64,000 bases of DNA from Pagrus major (lineage: Eukaryota; Chordata; Actinopteri; Spariformes; Sparidae). Where the stretch lies: contig NC_133223.1 in NCBI RefSeq assembly GCF_040436345.1, positions 14,289,113-14,353,112 on the forward strand. The letters are read 5' to 3'. The notes beneath the pieces were generated by a model. The model made no database searches. It had not been told where the DNA came from and worked only from the letters and a program-made list of their open reading frames with translations. The translations under genes and the position numbers were made by a program. This document shows, in pieces, positions 1 to 29,075 of the stretch. Every line of letters begins with the position of its first letter. Position 1 is the stretch's first letter.

Positions 1-906
1 ATTGTTTGGCTCTGAACCAAGAGGGTAGGCTGAAGTGTGTTTGACCTACTTGGCTTGGCTGATGTGTCTGTAAAGAGAGAACAAAGCTTGCCAAAGTTTC
101 AAACCGCCAAACACGCTTTCATCTGTAAATCCACTTGGCTTTCAAACCCCAAAGAGAGTTCAGCATTAACAGTTATTTGATAGAGGAGTCCAACGTGTGG
201 ATCAAGAACACACATTTTAACTACTGACTAAATCTCACAAAAGATAAAACCATAGCTTTTGAAGGTGAGAAACGGACAGTCTTGCTTAACACACTACTCT
301 GGTCAAGTGGAAAATAACTGGACTGTATTCAGTTTGGCTAACATGAATCTTAATAATAGTTGTGGTGGACGGCAGGAATAGGAGTCTATGCTTATTCTGG
401 TGAAAATGTCAATACTAAAAAGGACAGAAAGAAGGTTTATAAATGCTAGTATTTTAAATTTGTATTCTTAAAAAATGTATATATTGTGTGTGCAATATAT
501 AAACTACATCTAAACACAAGTTTATGACATTATCCAAAACCAGTGATTATTTTAAGTTTTGTTTCTTCTGTGAATTTGGTTTTTTCAGTTACCCAGAGCC
601 TAAAGCCATGAAAAGTGACAATTTAAATGCTAATTTTTGTATTTGGTCTTGGTAAATAACATAAACAGTTATTGTTAATATAGTATATAGAGGCAATATA
701 TAATATTTGTTGATCGTTTTGTCGATCAATGATTTCAGCTTCACTAGCTGGGTTTGAGTAGCTTTGTTGCGTTCAAATTATTCAAAAAACTGTATAGAAA
801 TATGTGTTACATATAATTAACATCACTAGAGCTTTTCACCAGAAACAGATAAAAGTTTGATGTAGATGTCCGACGGTAATTTCATGTGCTTGTTTGTGTG
901 TTTCAG
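1..906 (+). other. dynlt3 last intron (partial)
   Basis: AT-rich sequence with no reading frame I recognise and no match to other Tctex-domain exons. It ends with the pyrimidine tract and TTTCAG acceptor at 901-906. Confidence 0.7.
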
Positions 907-983
907 GAAGCTGCACGGTGAGGTGGGAGAATCGCACCATGTACTGTGTGGTCAGTGTGTTTGCTGTTGCTGTGGCTCTGTGA
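907..983 (+). CDS. dynlt3: dynlt3, last coding exon (dynein light chain Tctex-type 3), partial gene
   Basis: The acceptor TTTCAG ends at 906. The exon then gives two bases of a split glycine codon and 24 residues beginning [13 protein letters not shown] and ending VAVAL, stop TGA at 981-983. This matches the C-terminal beta strand of human DYNLT3 ([13 protein letters not shown]...). The protein is a Tctex-type light chain of cytoplasmic dynein that links the motor to cargo, including Bub3. Only the last exon is in the window; earlier exons lie left of position 1 and bases 1-906 are intron. The gene is convergent with xk, the relation seen in human Xp11.4. The fold and residues are conserved with no sign of damage. 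Confidence is high from the near-identical motif and the xk neighbour; the match is from memory. Confidence 0.95.
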
Positions 984-1780
984 CATCAGCACACAGCTGC
1001 GCCCTGCTCGCTCTCCGAACAACCTCTGATGATCCTCTGATGATCCCCTCTGGTAGAAGTTAATGTACAAGTAGCTCGTTTCTCCCCACAGGCTTGAACT
1101 ACATGACTTCAGAATAAGAGTTTGTGACCTGACTGGCCTGCGTTGGTGTGTATACGTGACTGAGAAAATGTTGCTTTGTGGGGACTAAGGTCAGGGTCAG
1201 AATGCAACAAACACACATGAGAAAAGGGATGCTTCCATTTTAAAAATTGGGACCAATACTGATGTTTTGTTGTTATTCATTCCTCCTTCTGTGCCAGGGA
1301 AACAAAGGAATCTTCATTTAAAAAATAAGTGCTTTAAAGTCATTCAGCCCTTCATAACACTTTCTTTAAAAGAACACAAATTCAATCATACAAATTCATG
1401 AAACAACCTTTAATATAACCCTCTTTCACAAAAAGACAAGTAACTGCTTTAAAAGCCTTTCTAGCCGCTATACAACTACCTACTCAATGATAAGAATTTT
1501 TAAAGGGATGTCACAAGCCAGTACCTCATGAGTGTGCCACTGTGAAAATCGATGTGACACAGCAGATAGATATCGTCCTCTGCCATCGGTGCATGTCCTT
1601 ATTTGCTCATAGGCCGAAGGCAGTCAACAAGGTGAATATCCACAGATACCGATATTTGTCTGATAAATCAGTACATCCCTAGTGAGAAATGAAAACTGAA
1701 TATTTTCTCTCCATATGTCACAAATGTTGAAATCTGTGCATTATGTAGCCACACTGCTGGCTCTGGGTTACTTCAGTGTC

Positions 1781-2125
1781 GGCCTGTTAGTCGGTCAGTC
1801 CACCACTGAAATATCTCAACAACTTTTGAGTGGATTGCCCTGAAGTTTGCAACACACATTCAGGCCCCCACTTCCAGATAAAGTGAGGTGATCCTTTGAC
1901 CTTTCATGTCACACAACCATCAGGTCAAGATTCCCAATGTGTCCAATACTTTGTATTATCATCAAATACCTGCAGAATTAACGACGTTCCCATCAGCCTC
2001 AGCTGTACTTTGTGTTTAACTTTAACTATAAAATGTTAGCATGCTAACACTTAGCTGGTGAACATTATACTTGCTTAAACATCAGCATGTTAGCATTTGG
2101 CACTAGCACGGCTGTAAACTCTCTC
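1781..2125 (+). repeat. Teleost interspersed repeat (ATATCTCAACAAC / GTTAGCATGCTAAC type)
   Basis: It carries the phrases GAAATATCTCAACAAC, CATCAGCCTCAGCTGTACTT and GTTAGCATGCTAACAC, which I recognise as parts of a common unclassified fish repeat. Related inverted or partial pieces lie at 34600-34945 and 20090-20175. Confidence 0.6.
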
Positions 2126-2146
2126 GTCTCCTTCAGAACATTCCCA

Positions 2147-2152
2147 AATAAA
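2147..2152 (+). terminator. Candidate poly(A) signal for dynlt3
   Basis: AATAAA, 1.16 kb past the dynlt3 stop codon. It is the first canonical hexamer in that direction. Confidence 0.5.
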
Positions 2153-2637
2153 ACTGACTGAACCGTTGCTGCTGTAAAAAGTTTGAAGTTTAATGAAACC
2201 TAAGTGTTGTGTGTAGTAAGTACCTGACTACTTGCATAAAACGTCTCTCCTTGTCTGCATTAATACTTTGACGGTTTACATTGGTCTGTATCTGTGCACA
2301 TGAGTGTTTTTCCAGGATGGAGATGTTTAATGGTGAGTCCCGATGACAAATGCACTTTTTCTAGACCCGTTATGTAGAAATCCTGGGATTCTTCTGTAAA
2401 AATGTGTGTTGAGTTCCTTTTGTTTGAAACTTGTCCAGTGTTGTCATTAAATGTATTTAACAAAAGTTTTTTAAGTCTGAGTGAGTTTTGATTTGTACAA
2501 ACCAGAAAGTGAGAAATTTTGTGAAGGAGAAAGAAATATCAGTGCTTTGCAGTCTGGTTGATTGTCCACTAGAGGGCAGCACAGGACACTCAGCTAAAAA
2601 TAAAAACATCCCGACAGTTTTCACATATAAATATAAA

Positions 2638-2643
2638 TTTATT
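2638..2643 (-). terminator. Candidate poly(A) signal for xk
   Basis: TTTATT on the plus strand reads AATAAA on the minus strand, 1.66 kb past the xk stop. A long 3' UTR would be usual for XK. The dynlt3 and xk messages would then end tail-to-tail about 0.5 kb apart. Confidence 0.45.
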
Positions 2644-3696
2644 AAGATTTTTTAGTAGGTTTTTATCTCTAAATGCCTTTTATCTTGCTTCTGTATGAGA
2701 ATGTTTGATGTGTACAATAGACTTCATGTTTTTTTGGCTTCAAAAGGATATTTGTACAAACGTTAGGAGCATACCAGGGTTGTCATCCCTCTGCAGATAC
2801 GTTGCAAAAAGGAGTTAGTGCAAACACAAACAACACTAACATTCCCTCTCACACACATTAATACACGTAAAGGTTTAAAATAAGCAAAATGACTTGATAC
2901 TACTCCAAACATTTTTAGATATTCATCAATTTTTGTGCGCACTTGTGTGTAAATATTCTACCTAATGAGACATACAGACGCAGAGCTGACAGACGTAACA
3001 AGCGTGAATTAGAAAAATACATCCACACAAAGCGTTTCACATCACTACAGCTGCTGCTGCTGAACCAAAGCCACTTAAATCCATTTTGTAAACGTGCAAA
3101 TACATGACGCCTGGAGATGCTCGTGCTTTATAGTAACGTGTTTGGTGACCGAACAGGCTCTTGGACCATGTGTGGAGATTCACATCTCATCGTCAAGCAC
3201 AAATATACCACAGAAGCAGCGCGTATTAATGATAAAGCTCTTATCAAGGAGTAAAAAAGCTGATTGCTTGCAGCCATAAAACTAGGGGGGTTCAGAAGTA
3301 ACCCTGTACAAAACACTCGCCGCTCCCCCCCCCCAGATAGTAACACCTGGTCTGAGGCTCCACACATGCACACCTCCATGCCAAAAAAGACACTAAATAC
3401 AATCAATTCAAATGCATGGCTCCGTGTGATCAGTAATGCAGCATATAAGTGGACACAGTCTCCCAAACTAAAGATGTGATGGGGCTGTCCATGAGTTTGT
3501 GTTAAAGGCTGCAGATTGTCCAGGATGTCGGCTCATGAGACAGGTGGGCACCACCTCTGCACACCGTTAGAACAGGTGAACACGATGCAGCCAGAATACA
3601 TCTCCAGTTAAGGACACATTTGCTTCATGTAGGAGGAGACAGTGGTAGAAAACAGAGTCGAGACGGATATATGAATACTGAGATTCAAAACGGGAT

Positions 3697-4198
3697 TTAA
3701 AAGGGACAGGTCACCCCCCAAATGGAAAATGCAGATTTTTCCTCTTACCTGTAGAACCATTTAACCATCTAGATTGTTTTGACGTGAGCTGCTGAGTTTT
3801 GGAGATATCGGTCAAAGTGCAAAAAAATACATTTGAAAAATTCCACAGCAATGTCTCTTTACAGAAATTCAGTATAATCTACAGACCTTGCTGTGGCCAG
3901 TTTTCATGGAGGAACCATGTTCCTTCTTGAAACTGCTCACAACAAGGTCTGTGGAGTACCTGGGTCTTGATTTCTTGAAAGAGACATTGCTGTTGAGTTT
4001 TTCAAATGTATTTTTTTTTGTGTGCTTTAAGCGCCACAAGTCGAGTGCCATCTAGTTTCATTATATTCAAGAGAAGACAGACATCTCAAAATCTCCAAAA
4101 CTCGGCGACTCACACCAAAACAATCTAGATGGATAAATAGCACTGCAGCTAAGAGGTGAAATATGTGGTTTTGATTTAGGGGTGACATGTCCCCTTAA
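3697..4198. mobile_element. TTAA-ended MITE-like element in the xk 3' region
   Basis: The ends are inverted repeats. The left reads TTAAAAGGGACAGGTCACCC and the right end, reverse complemented, reads TTTAAGGGGACATGTCACCC. The interior is also imperfectly palindromic: AGAGACATTGCTGTTGA at 3980-3996 mirrors sequence near 3845-3865. No transposase frame is present, so it is non-autonomous. It lies between the xk stop and the candidate xk poly(A) signal, so it may be part of the xk message. Confidence 0.7.
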
Positions 4199-4300
4199 AG
4201 TGTAAAGTCATCTCACAGGGGGATTCATGTGGCACTTAAAAGGTTACAGAGGGTATGATAGAGTCAGAGTCGATCCTCTGAATGGCACGTCAAACAATGT

Positions 4301-16034
<11,734 letters not shown>

Positions 16035-16139
16035 CCTCGCTCAGCAGACTCCGCCATCAGGGGGACTGCGGGGCGCTGCTTCGCTGGGGGTCCGCACGTC
16101 CATAACGTTTCCACCGAGCGGTCAGACAGTCAGTCAGTC

Positions 16140-16182
16140 AGGCAGACAGACAGATAGAGAGACAGACAGACAGACAGACGAC
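16140..16182. repeat. (CAGA/GACA)n microsatellite
   Basis: Short tetranucleotide tract upstream of the xk start codon, interrupted by GATA and GAGA variants. Confidence 0.85.
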
Positions 16183-16580
16183 CCGCCAGAGAGGAGAGAG
16201 GAGAGGGGGGACGGACGGCGCTCTGTCAGACTCCCGCCGCCGCCGCAGCTCGTCTGAGATCAGGAGGCAGGCGGGATGTTTTTACAGCCAGGTGTGGTTC
16301 CTGACACAGACTGCAGGGGGCGCAGGAGGAGCTGCCAGGGAGAAGAAACGCCCTGCAGGCGCAACACATCAACTTCACTTAGGAGTCACATTATTATTCA
16401 CATATTTCTGTTGAGCTTTCGGGACATAAATCAGACTTGTTAACACCAGCCTGCATCTGCACCACACAGAAGAACCAGGGGACATGACATACTGGACTAA
16501 AAGGCATAAAGATAATATTAATATCCAGGAAAATCAAGTTATTGTAAGTGTATTGATTTTTGTGGTAGGTAAACTTTATA

Positions 16581-17198
16581 TTAAAGGATTAGTTCATCCA
16601 AAAATAAAAATTCAGTCATTATCCACTCACCCTCGTGCTGATGGAGTTTCACAGTAAAACAGCATTGCAGTGATCTCCTGAACAACTGAGGTAGATCAGG
16701 ACTTGTTTTAAAACACAATACCTCCATAGAGAGCCAAAGACACGCCCCTTCCGGTTTCCCCTCAGAGGAAATACTTTGTATGTTAGTGAACGGATTGTGT
16801 CATGAATCACATGTGATGTTTGTCAATTAAAAAGAGAATTTTTCAACTTGAGAAAGTCTCAGTTTGTCATAAAACAAATGAAATATGACGTTGTCTCGTT
16901 GAACACTAGAGCTGCTCCTGTATATTAGCTGCTCACAGAACTGACAAACTCTCCTTTCACATAGCTGCAATTGTCAATATAACCAAATTTATTGTGATTT
17001 TCACCTTTTGTTAGTAGTTTTTTGTGTTGAGGCGGCAGCCATGTTGGTGTTGGTGACATATGTTGAGAGAGACGATGTAGTTCACTGAGCGGTTTCACAC
17101 AAAACTAGATGGTATTTTACTTTATTTACAACAAACTGCGACTTTCTTTGCCGTTACTAAAAACTGTATTTTCATTTTTGGGTGAACTGTTCCTTTTG
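16581..17198. mobile_element. MITE-like element (GGATTAGTTCATCCAAAAAT type), copy 1
   Basis: The left end is TTAAAGGATTAGTTCATCCA and the right end is TTTTTGGGTGAACTGTTCCT, which mirror each other as inverted repeats. Partial copies of the same family occur at 32385-32489 and 41060-41278. No transposase frame is present. Confidence 0.7.
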
Positions 17199-17868
17199 AG
17201 ATACAGTTTGAACCATAAAGGCCTAATAACAAGAGAGATCTAAGTAAGATAATAATGCACTTTGACATTTTTTTTTTTTTTTACCTTTTATTACATTTGT
17301 ATGTTTGAATCTAGTATTTAATGTGTATTATTCAACAAGTTTTTTTTGTTGGTATTGCTGTTGTACTTTATTTAAAAGGCTGCCTACACTGTTTTATTAC
17401 AACATTTACTCCACGTGTTTCATGGTCTTGTGCTGCTTCCATGTTTTTGTCAATTTTCCACTCTGGAGGAAAAAATGGTTTTATTCTATTTCGTTCTATT
17501 GTAAAGTATTTACTTTCATTCTTCATCATTATAATAAAGCAACAGATATCTTGGTTATGTTACCCTTTCTACATAATACATGTTTCATTAATGCTCATTT
17601 TCACTTTCTCCTTTCTTTTCTTCTCTTAGACCCATGGTTTCTGAGGGATGTGCCTACTGTGCACATTTTTTCTTTACCCAAAATAACTGTTTCACATGTT
17701 CTGTATGTTTTGGATCATTGATTGCATTTATAAGATGATGTTTTCTTTTTCTTCTGTTATGTCAAATTGCCAGTAAAACCATACTAGAAATACAAGAAAA
17801 CATTTAAATCACAATAATACGGTGATGTAGTGAAAGGCGATCAGTAATTCTGCAGCCTCCAAAAGGTG

Positions 17869-17899
<31 letters not shown>

Positions 17900-18057
17900 A
17901 TTATCTGGAAGTATTGTCACTGATCTATATTTTAAATGTAGTCTAATGTTTTCATATCAATCACATGTGATTCGTCTGTCGTGTCAGGCTGTGAAGGCAG
18001 TCAAACATGATTATATTACAGAAGAACAACACTTGATTTTTATTTTCATCTGGACAC
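17199..18057. other. xk-lancl3 intergenic remainder
   Basis: T-rich, low-complexity DNA with a (CAT)n run at 17868-17899. A 138-codon open frame here is rich in F, Y, C and L as expected from T-rich DNA, and I do not call it a gene. Confidence 0.5.
17868..17899. repeat. (ATC)n microsatellite
   Basis: About ten tandem ATC/CAT units. Confidence 0.9.
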
Positions 18058-18063
18058 TTTATT
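18058..18063 (-). terminator. Candidate poly(A) signal for lancl3
   Basis: TTTATT on the plus strand reads AATAAA on the minus strand, 1.2 kb past the lancl3 stop. The interval 18058-19276 has no other gene and is probably lancl3 3' UTR. Confidence 0.45.
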
Positions 18064-19276
18064 AATAACAACAACCCTGTAGACTTTTTTGTGGACAGCT
18101 TGGATCGCAAAATGCACACACATACACAAGTTATAAATATTCCACAACAGGCACAGTTAGCATTGGGAACCTTCTTTGGTTTGCTATTTTTCACCTTTTT
18201 ACCAACTTCAGCCCCATGTCCAAAACGCTGCCCAAAGCATTTTCACCTTCCAATATTTTTGCTTGTTTCTACTTTGGATCATATCCAAATGCAACAACTT
18301 TGTTTTTAAGGCCTCATTATCACGTTTATTGAAAGAAATCTGTAATTGACATAACCGAGTCTCATCTTGAACAGAGTGCAGACTTGGAAAGAAAATCAAA
18401 TTCTCACACTGACGATACTTTTTAAACTTTTGTTCTCGGTCTCCATCACAAACCCTAACATACTCATTTTTTTTCTTTACAGGGTAAAAGTCACAACAGA
18501 TCACAACACAACATTTCACATATCCCCACAATTTAAACATCAAAATACACAAACAGCGGTCACTCTGCTACACACGGTAAAACCTCGTTTCACACAGGTG
18601 AGTCAGCAATATTGCACAGTGCAAACAAAGTGAGACTATTAAGAGGACAATAATCTACAGTTACTTCTCTTAGCATCTGTCTCCACTCAATTTTGATTAT
18701 TTTGCAAGTTCTGTATCAAAATCCATCAATCATATTAATCAACAAAGGTCGTAATAGCAATAATTTGAGAAATTACGAACCCTAAAGACATGAACTCAAA
18801 GCTCTGCGATTACGTGACGCTCAGCTGGTGGAGTGATAGAAAACTTTTAAAGGCATTATGTGACACTTGTTTTTTTCTTTTGGTGACTTGGGTGTGATAG
18901 CTGTTTCTTTAAGCTGTCAATGGTATCGTGCAATTGTGTCATTCTGACCTGAGAGCAGCATCTTTGAACAAAATGCCGCAATTTCAATCAACATACTCAG
19001 TAACAAAGCTCTGCTTTAGTGATGGGCTATGTTACAGTAAGAGGAATGAATCTGGTAAAGCCTAGAAGCTGAACATCCACCTCAGTACAGACACAAAATC
19101 TAGACCATTTTTCTACTGCAACTGGACTCAAATATGATTTTCTAATTCCCAAACAAATACCATCCATCCCTCCACGTTCTCAATGACTGTGCTTTCAAAA
19201 ATCCAGGTCTCGAAGGGTTTCAGAGGGAAGGATTGATGTTTGTTCAGGTCAGTGAACAACAGTTACCCGGATCCAT

Positions 19277-24315
<5,039 letters not shown>

Positions 24316-24611
24316 TCAGAGATAACTCAGCTGTGTCTGATGCTTCAAGGTACCCGAGGATGAGAGAGAGGAAACACTTTGATTGCTCATCCAGTTCCCA
24401 TCAGCTCTCAGCTGATTGGATGTCAACAGGGATGGTTCAGCCTCGTGTTGGCTGATAGGACCTGCCTACAGACACCTGCACACATTAACCTCTGCTGTCT
24501 GCTCATGAGGAGAGACGGAAGATCATCCTCATCCATCATCCTACCATCAATATTAATGCATTCACATGTCATCTACCTGGATAAACATCTGGGAAATTTC
24601 AGCATCCACAC

Positions 24612-25012
24612 CCAGTGTTGTAAAAAGTTCCCAAAAATCATACTTGAGTAAAAGTAAAGATATAATGTTAAAATATTAGGCTACTTTGATAAAAGGTTAG
24701 TAGCCTATCTGAGTAGAAGTCTTCAAGTATCTGATATTTTAAGTTTGAAAAGTAACTTTCAGTCAAAACAAGTATCGAAAGTACAAGTGAAAATAAGTTA
24801 GGCCTACATATATTTAGTCTCCATGTACTATATATTACGGGTTGGCTGATCATCGACCTGGCTGGTTATTGGATGTTTTTCTGATTATGGGAATGTGTTT
24901 GTTTTCTTTAAATATTGTGAAGTAGCCAAAGGTACAATATTTGTCTCCAAAAGGTAGTGTAGTCAAAGTATAAAATGGAAATACTCAAGTAGAGTACAAA
25001 TACCTTATCTAC
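24612..25012. mobile_element. hAT-like MITE
   Basis: It begins CAGTGTTGTAAAAAGTTCCC and has TACTTGAGTAAAAGTAAAGA, both typical of a fish hAT MITE family. AATACTCAAGTAGAGTACAA near 24980-25000 is the mirrored right part. The right boundary is uncertain. Confidence 0.6.
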
Positions 25013-28000
25013 TATTTAACTATGTCACTTTTTCAGCCCATCCTCAACAGAAAAATGGTCAGCAATAAAAGGAGCTTATAATGACCCATATTGACATTTG
25101 TTGTGTGTTGAACTGTTTTTAGTACAATGTTGGTATATAGTCCTATATTCTTGCACTACAGGACTTCTATAGGCGATGCATTTGTTCTTCTCATCCCATC
25201 ATAACTCAAAATATATTGTTAACCAATACAAATGTAAACATATGACTTTAAAGTACATCTAAAGCACATGTTAGCGCTTGTAAAGAGCTATGTCACGGAT
25301 TAAGAGACTGGTCTCTTTCTGTTTATGGGCCTGGAAAAAAGTTGCATAGTGTACCTTTAAAACGTTACAGTTTGAGAAAATGTACCTCGTTCCATCACTG
25401 TCTGCCCCCTGAACCCAAGCAGCTCCAGAAAACCCCAAGTTCACTGACTGGGCTCAGCAGGTTTGTGGTTATTTCATTATTTGTGTTTGGGAATATGCAC
25501 CGTAGAGTGCTTTATTTATAACCATATTAACTCGGCTCTTTTTTTTATAGAGCATTTGAGATGTAGCCTACATAAAAGATCCCTGTCAGTGTTTGCTTTG
25601 ACGCAGATGGAGGTCAGACTGAACTGGGACAGCAGTGGTTGCTACTAGCAACAGATAGTTCAACCGAAACCAACTTCTGGTGGCAGGACTGTAAAATTCC
25701 TACAAACACGAGCGTCTCCATCAACTACTGTTTATTTCACCATCAGTGCTGTTTTTGTGCTGTTTGCCTGTTGACCTCGTGCTGAAAATTTATCGTGCCA
25801 CCACAACAACTATTAGTTTCTCGAGGAAATCAATTGCCATCATGGATAAAAGACAGATCATTTAATTTTGTCCAGCTTCAGTACAGCATCTTCATCACCA
25901 GGTGGCGATAGACGCTCACAGGCTCAGCCGGCTGCTGTCCATGGTGCTGAAGGCTGCTGCTGTTCGCTGTAGATGTATTCACTATGGGGAATATATACTT
26001 AAGAATGAAGTTAAGGTAGTTGTATTTAACTTAAGTAGATCCCTTTCCAGCCCATTTATACTTGTGTTCCACTAGATTTCACAGGGAAATGTTGGACTTG
26101 TAACGCCACTTCATTTGTCTGACAGCTGTAGTTACTAAAGTTGCTAAAATGATGCACCTGTGTTAACAAGCTTACAATATCATATATAATAATATACAGT
26201 CTAATACTTCCGTTACTGTCCACTTGGCCTTTCATTGGTGACATTGTTTTTTAATTTTCTGGCTCCAAAACTATAAAACAGACTCCCTCAGAGGGTCAGA
26301 TCAGCAAACTGTGTTGGGTGTTTTTAAAATGTATCTCAAAACTTTGTTATTCTTGTTTTTTTAATGCTTCCTTGCCTGATTGGTTCTTATGACTGTGAAT
26401 CAATGAGTTATTTTTGTTTTGAAAAGTGATGTATAGGCTAAATAAAGCTGTCCTCACTTACTATTGGCAGTGAAGGCTAAAAGACAGTGAGAGATACTGT
26501 ATTAAACAATAATTTTAATCAAATCTACCCCAGAAAACAATCTTAACTAGCCTAGACTTGAGATATTTTACTGGATTTTCTTTAAGACTTTCTACTTTTA
26601 GGCCGCTGCATTCACCTGACCTGACATCTGATATTTGAGCTTTTACAACCAAAACACACAATAATCTCATAGAATAAAACAGGCCTGAACCATTAATTGA
26701 GATATTATTGAAATCTCCAAATGATCCAAATTGCAGGACCATGCCTACAAATAATACTCTCTAAATATATGGGAACATATTTGTTTGCAAAAAACGTACC
26801 AGTCCTAGTAAAACTGTGACTTGTATCACAACCGCATTATCTGTCAAAATAATTGAATACGATTTCTTTGTCATTTAGCCCTGAAGAGTAAATCCTGATC
26901 CATCAGTCTATATTTAACCACCAAACACATGAAATATCCAGACTTGTCACAGGAAACAGGTGTCACCCATGTCAAGTGTATCTTTTAGATTCATTCTTTT
27001 ACGTGTTTACATCAATTGTGTAAGTTTATTTCTGTTTGCACACTCACTTGCCTTGAATTTCTCCTCGAGGAACAAAAGTATTTTTGACTTGAATTGAACT
27101 GAATAACAGTTTTATGTGACTGTCTGCCAGTTCCAAGATGAATCAAGTGGTTATCTGAGACAAGATGGTGCGAAAGAAGCTTTGAATCACATTTTAATTT
27201 CATTTTTTTTGCCTCGTGTATAAAGAGATAGATAAAAGAAGATGAATGCCACGGAGATAATGTTGAAGCAAAGGTCACCCCAGAGCACAGAACTAATTAA
27301 AATTTTCTTCAAAAAATGAAGCAAGGAAAAAACGAAAATTGAACAAAGACTTTTCTGTGTATTTATTCTGAAATGAAAGACACAAAGGGCTAAGGATAAT
27401 GGAGAGCAGCAGGGAGATGGCGGGGAGGTCGAGGAGACATTAAGGGAGAACAGAAGTGGATGAAGTCACTCTCGGAGCTCTGAAAAACATGATTTGTTTC
27501 CCTGTGGTCCATCTAGTTATTATTTGAAGAGGCAGGCAGAGGAGTCAGGATCAGCTTTTGTTGTGAGTTCCTGTTTGCGAGCTCAGATAAAAGCCTGGTC
27601 CAAGTCCAAGCTGCCCTTTTACTTTGAAGGCCCTTTTTTCCCCCTGTCAGCCTCATACAAATTTCAAATTATACACATTTGGGGGTGAAAATGCTTTGGA
27701 GAAACTCTGCATCTGTTTTTCTGCTTTGAAAACATATTAAACAATTCTGACAGTTCTCAAATGTGGACAACAGAAGAGAGTGGAAAATTAAATGGTTCAA
27801 GTCATGCTCGATGAAGCCTGTGCCTTATCTACTCACTTGATTCGAGAAAAAATCATTTGCATTTAAATTAGAAGATGATTTGCCCAGTTGCCTCCATCTG
27901 ATGAACCAGCACATGATAGCCAGCAATATGTCTGCATGTGAGATGTGGACTGAAGGCAGTTTGAACATAACGGTGAGAAAGGTTTGACCTCGACTTCCAC

Positions 28001-28489
28001 ACTTCATTTTCTTTCATATAAAGTGACAGAAGCTCTTGTCCTTCAACTGTTGGCAGTCTATATGTTACTGTAGGCTCTGCTGTAAAGTCATGTTGATTGA
28101 CACTGTTGTGACAGAGTGCAGTTCACTGTTGTTATGAAAGAAGTAGAAGACCTTTGTTCTGATGAGGCTTCTGCAGTAATTACAGCTGAACTGGAAACCA
28201 GGAGTGTCAAAGCCAGAAAGGCTCTAAAAGCCGATTGATTATATGTCTTGTCACAGTCTAACAGTCAGGAACAGTACATGAACACTAGACGTTGCACACA
28301 AAACTTTACTGAGATTTTAAACATCAAAACTCAAATATGCCAGCACAAGTGTGGCAGACAAAACTGTGTAGTGATAGCAAGGCGCACACACTGATTGTTT
28401 CCCTTTTGCTGCTGAGCCACATTGAATTTCTCCCCCGGAAGATCGATGAAGGTACATCTTATCTTATCTTAATAGGGAACCTGTGTTTC

Positions 28490-29075
28490 TTGCACACGCT
28501 TCGTACACTGGGGAGACAAAACAACCTCTCCATAAATGAATGGCACAACACAGGAGGGCCAACTCCTCAGGTCAAGACTCTGCAGTCCACTTACATCTGA
28601 AGGAGAAAAATCATTCCTTTGAGGAAAACAATTTTCACATCTTGGCCAGAGAAGACAGATGGTTTGAAAGAAAAGTAAAAGAATCGATCTATCGTCTTTG
28701 AACAGAGGAGGTGGCCTAAGACACAACTTATCACCCACCTACAATGTACTGAGTTCTCTCCCCAGGCAGCTTAACAACCATTCACACCTTGGCTCACCTA
28801 GCCTTAGCGACCCACATGAAGGCCGGTTAAGTCAAAGACCCACAAGTGGCCCTGAAGACTCTGAAACTCAGAGTTCACGCATGTCCTTAACGACTCTGTA
28901 AGGACACTCCAACACAGTTTTTTAAAGCCTGCAACTCCCCTCCAGTAAGTTAGAACTGAAGAAGCCTCTTGGATGAGAGGTGAGACGTCTTCAATAAACT
29001 GAAACACGTCCAGCTGACTACGATACAGCACTTAGTATTACCATGACCTGGATGACTGAGAACCTTCATCAACAA
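28490..29075 (+). mobile_element. Penelope-like retroelement fragment with GIY-YIG endonuclease remnant
   Basis: On the plus strand the translation carries YTGETKQPL, SGQDSAVHLHL, ILAREDRWFERKVKESIY and NRGGGLRHNLSPTYN, phrases I associate with the GIY-YIG endonuclease region of fish Penelope-like elements. It is followed by a tail with GAAGAAGCCTCTTGGATGAG and GACGTCTTCAA. It is a 5'-truncated, degraded copy and not a functional element. Family assignment is from memory. Confidence 0.6.

Larger units (their letters stand above)
984..2170 (+). other. dynlt3: dynlt3 3' UTR (inferred)
   Basis: There is no coding signal between the dynlt3 stop and the first good poly(A) signal, AATAAA at 2147-2152. 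I infer that the stretch is mostly 3' UTR. Its distal part (about 1781-2125) is an interspersed repeat, so a shorter transcript is also possible. Confidence 0.5.

Noticed and set aside
16140-16182. GACA repeat as a sex-chromosome (Bkm-type) marker
   Set aside because: The tract is short and such repeats occur throughout fish genomes.
17305-17721. 138-residue plus-strand frame rich in F, Y, C and L
   Set aside because: T-rich DNA gives such frames by chance. I see no domain, no homology and no strong splice context.
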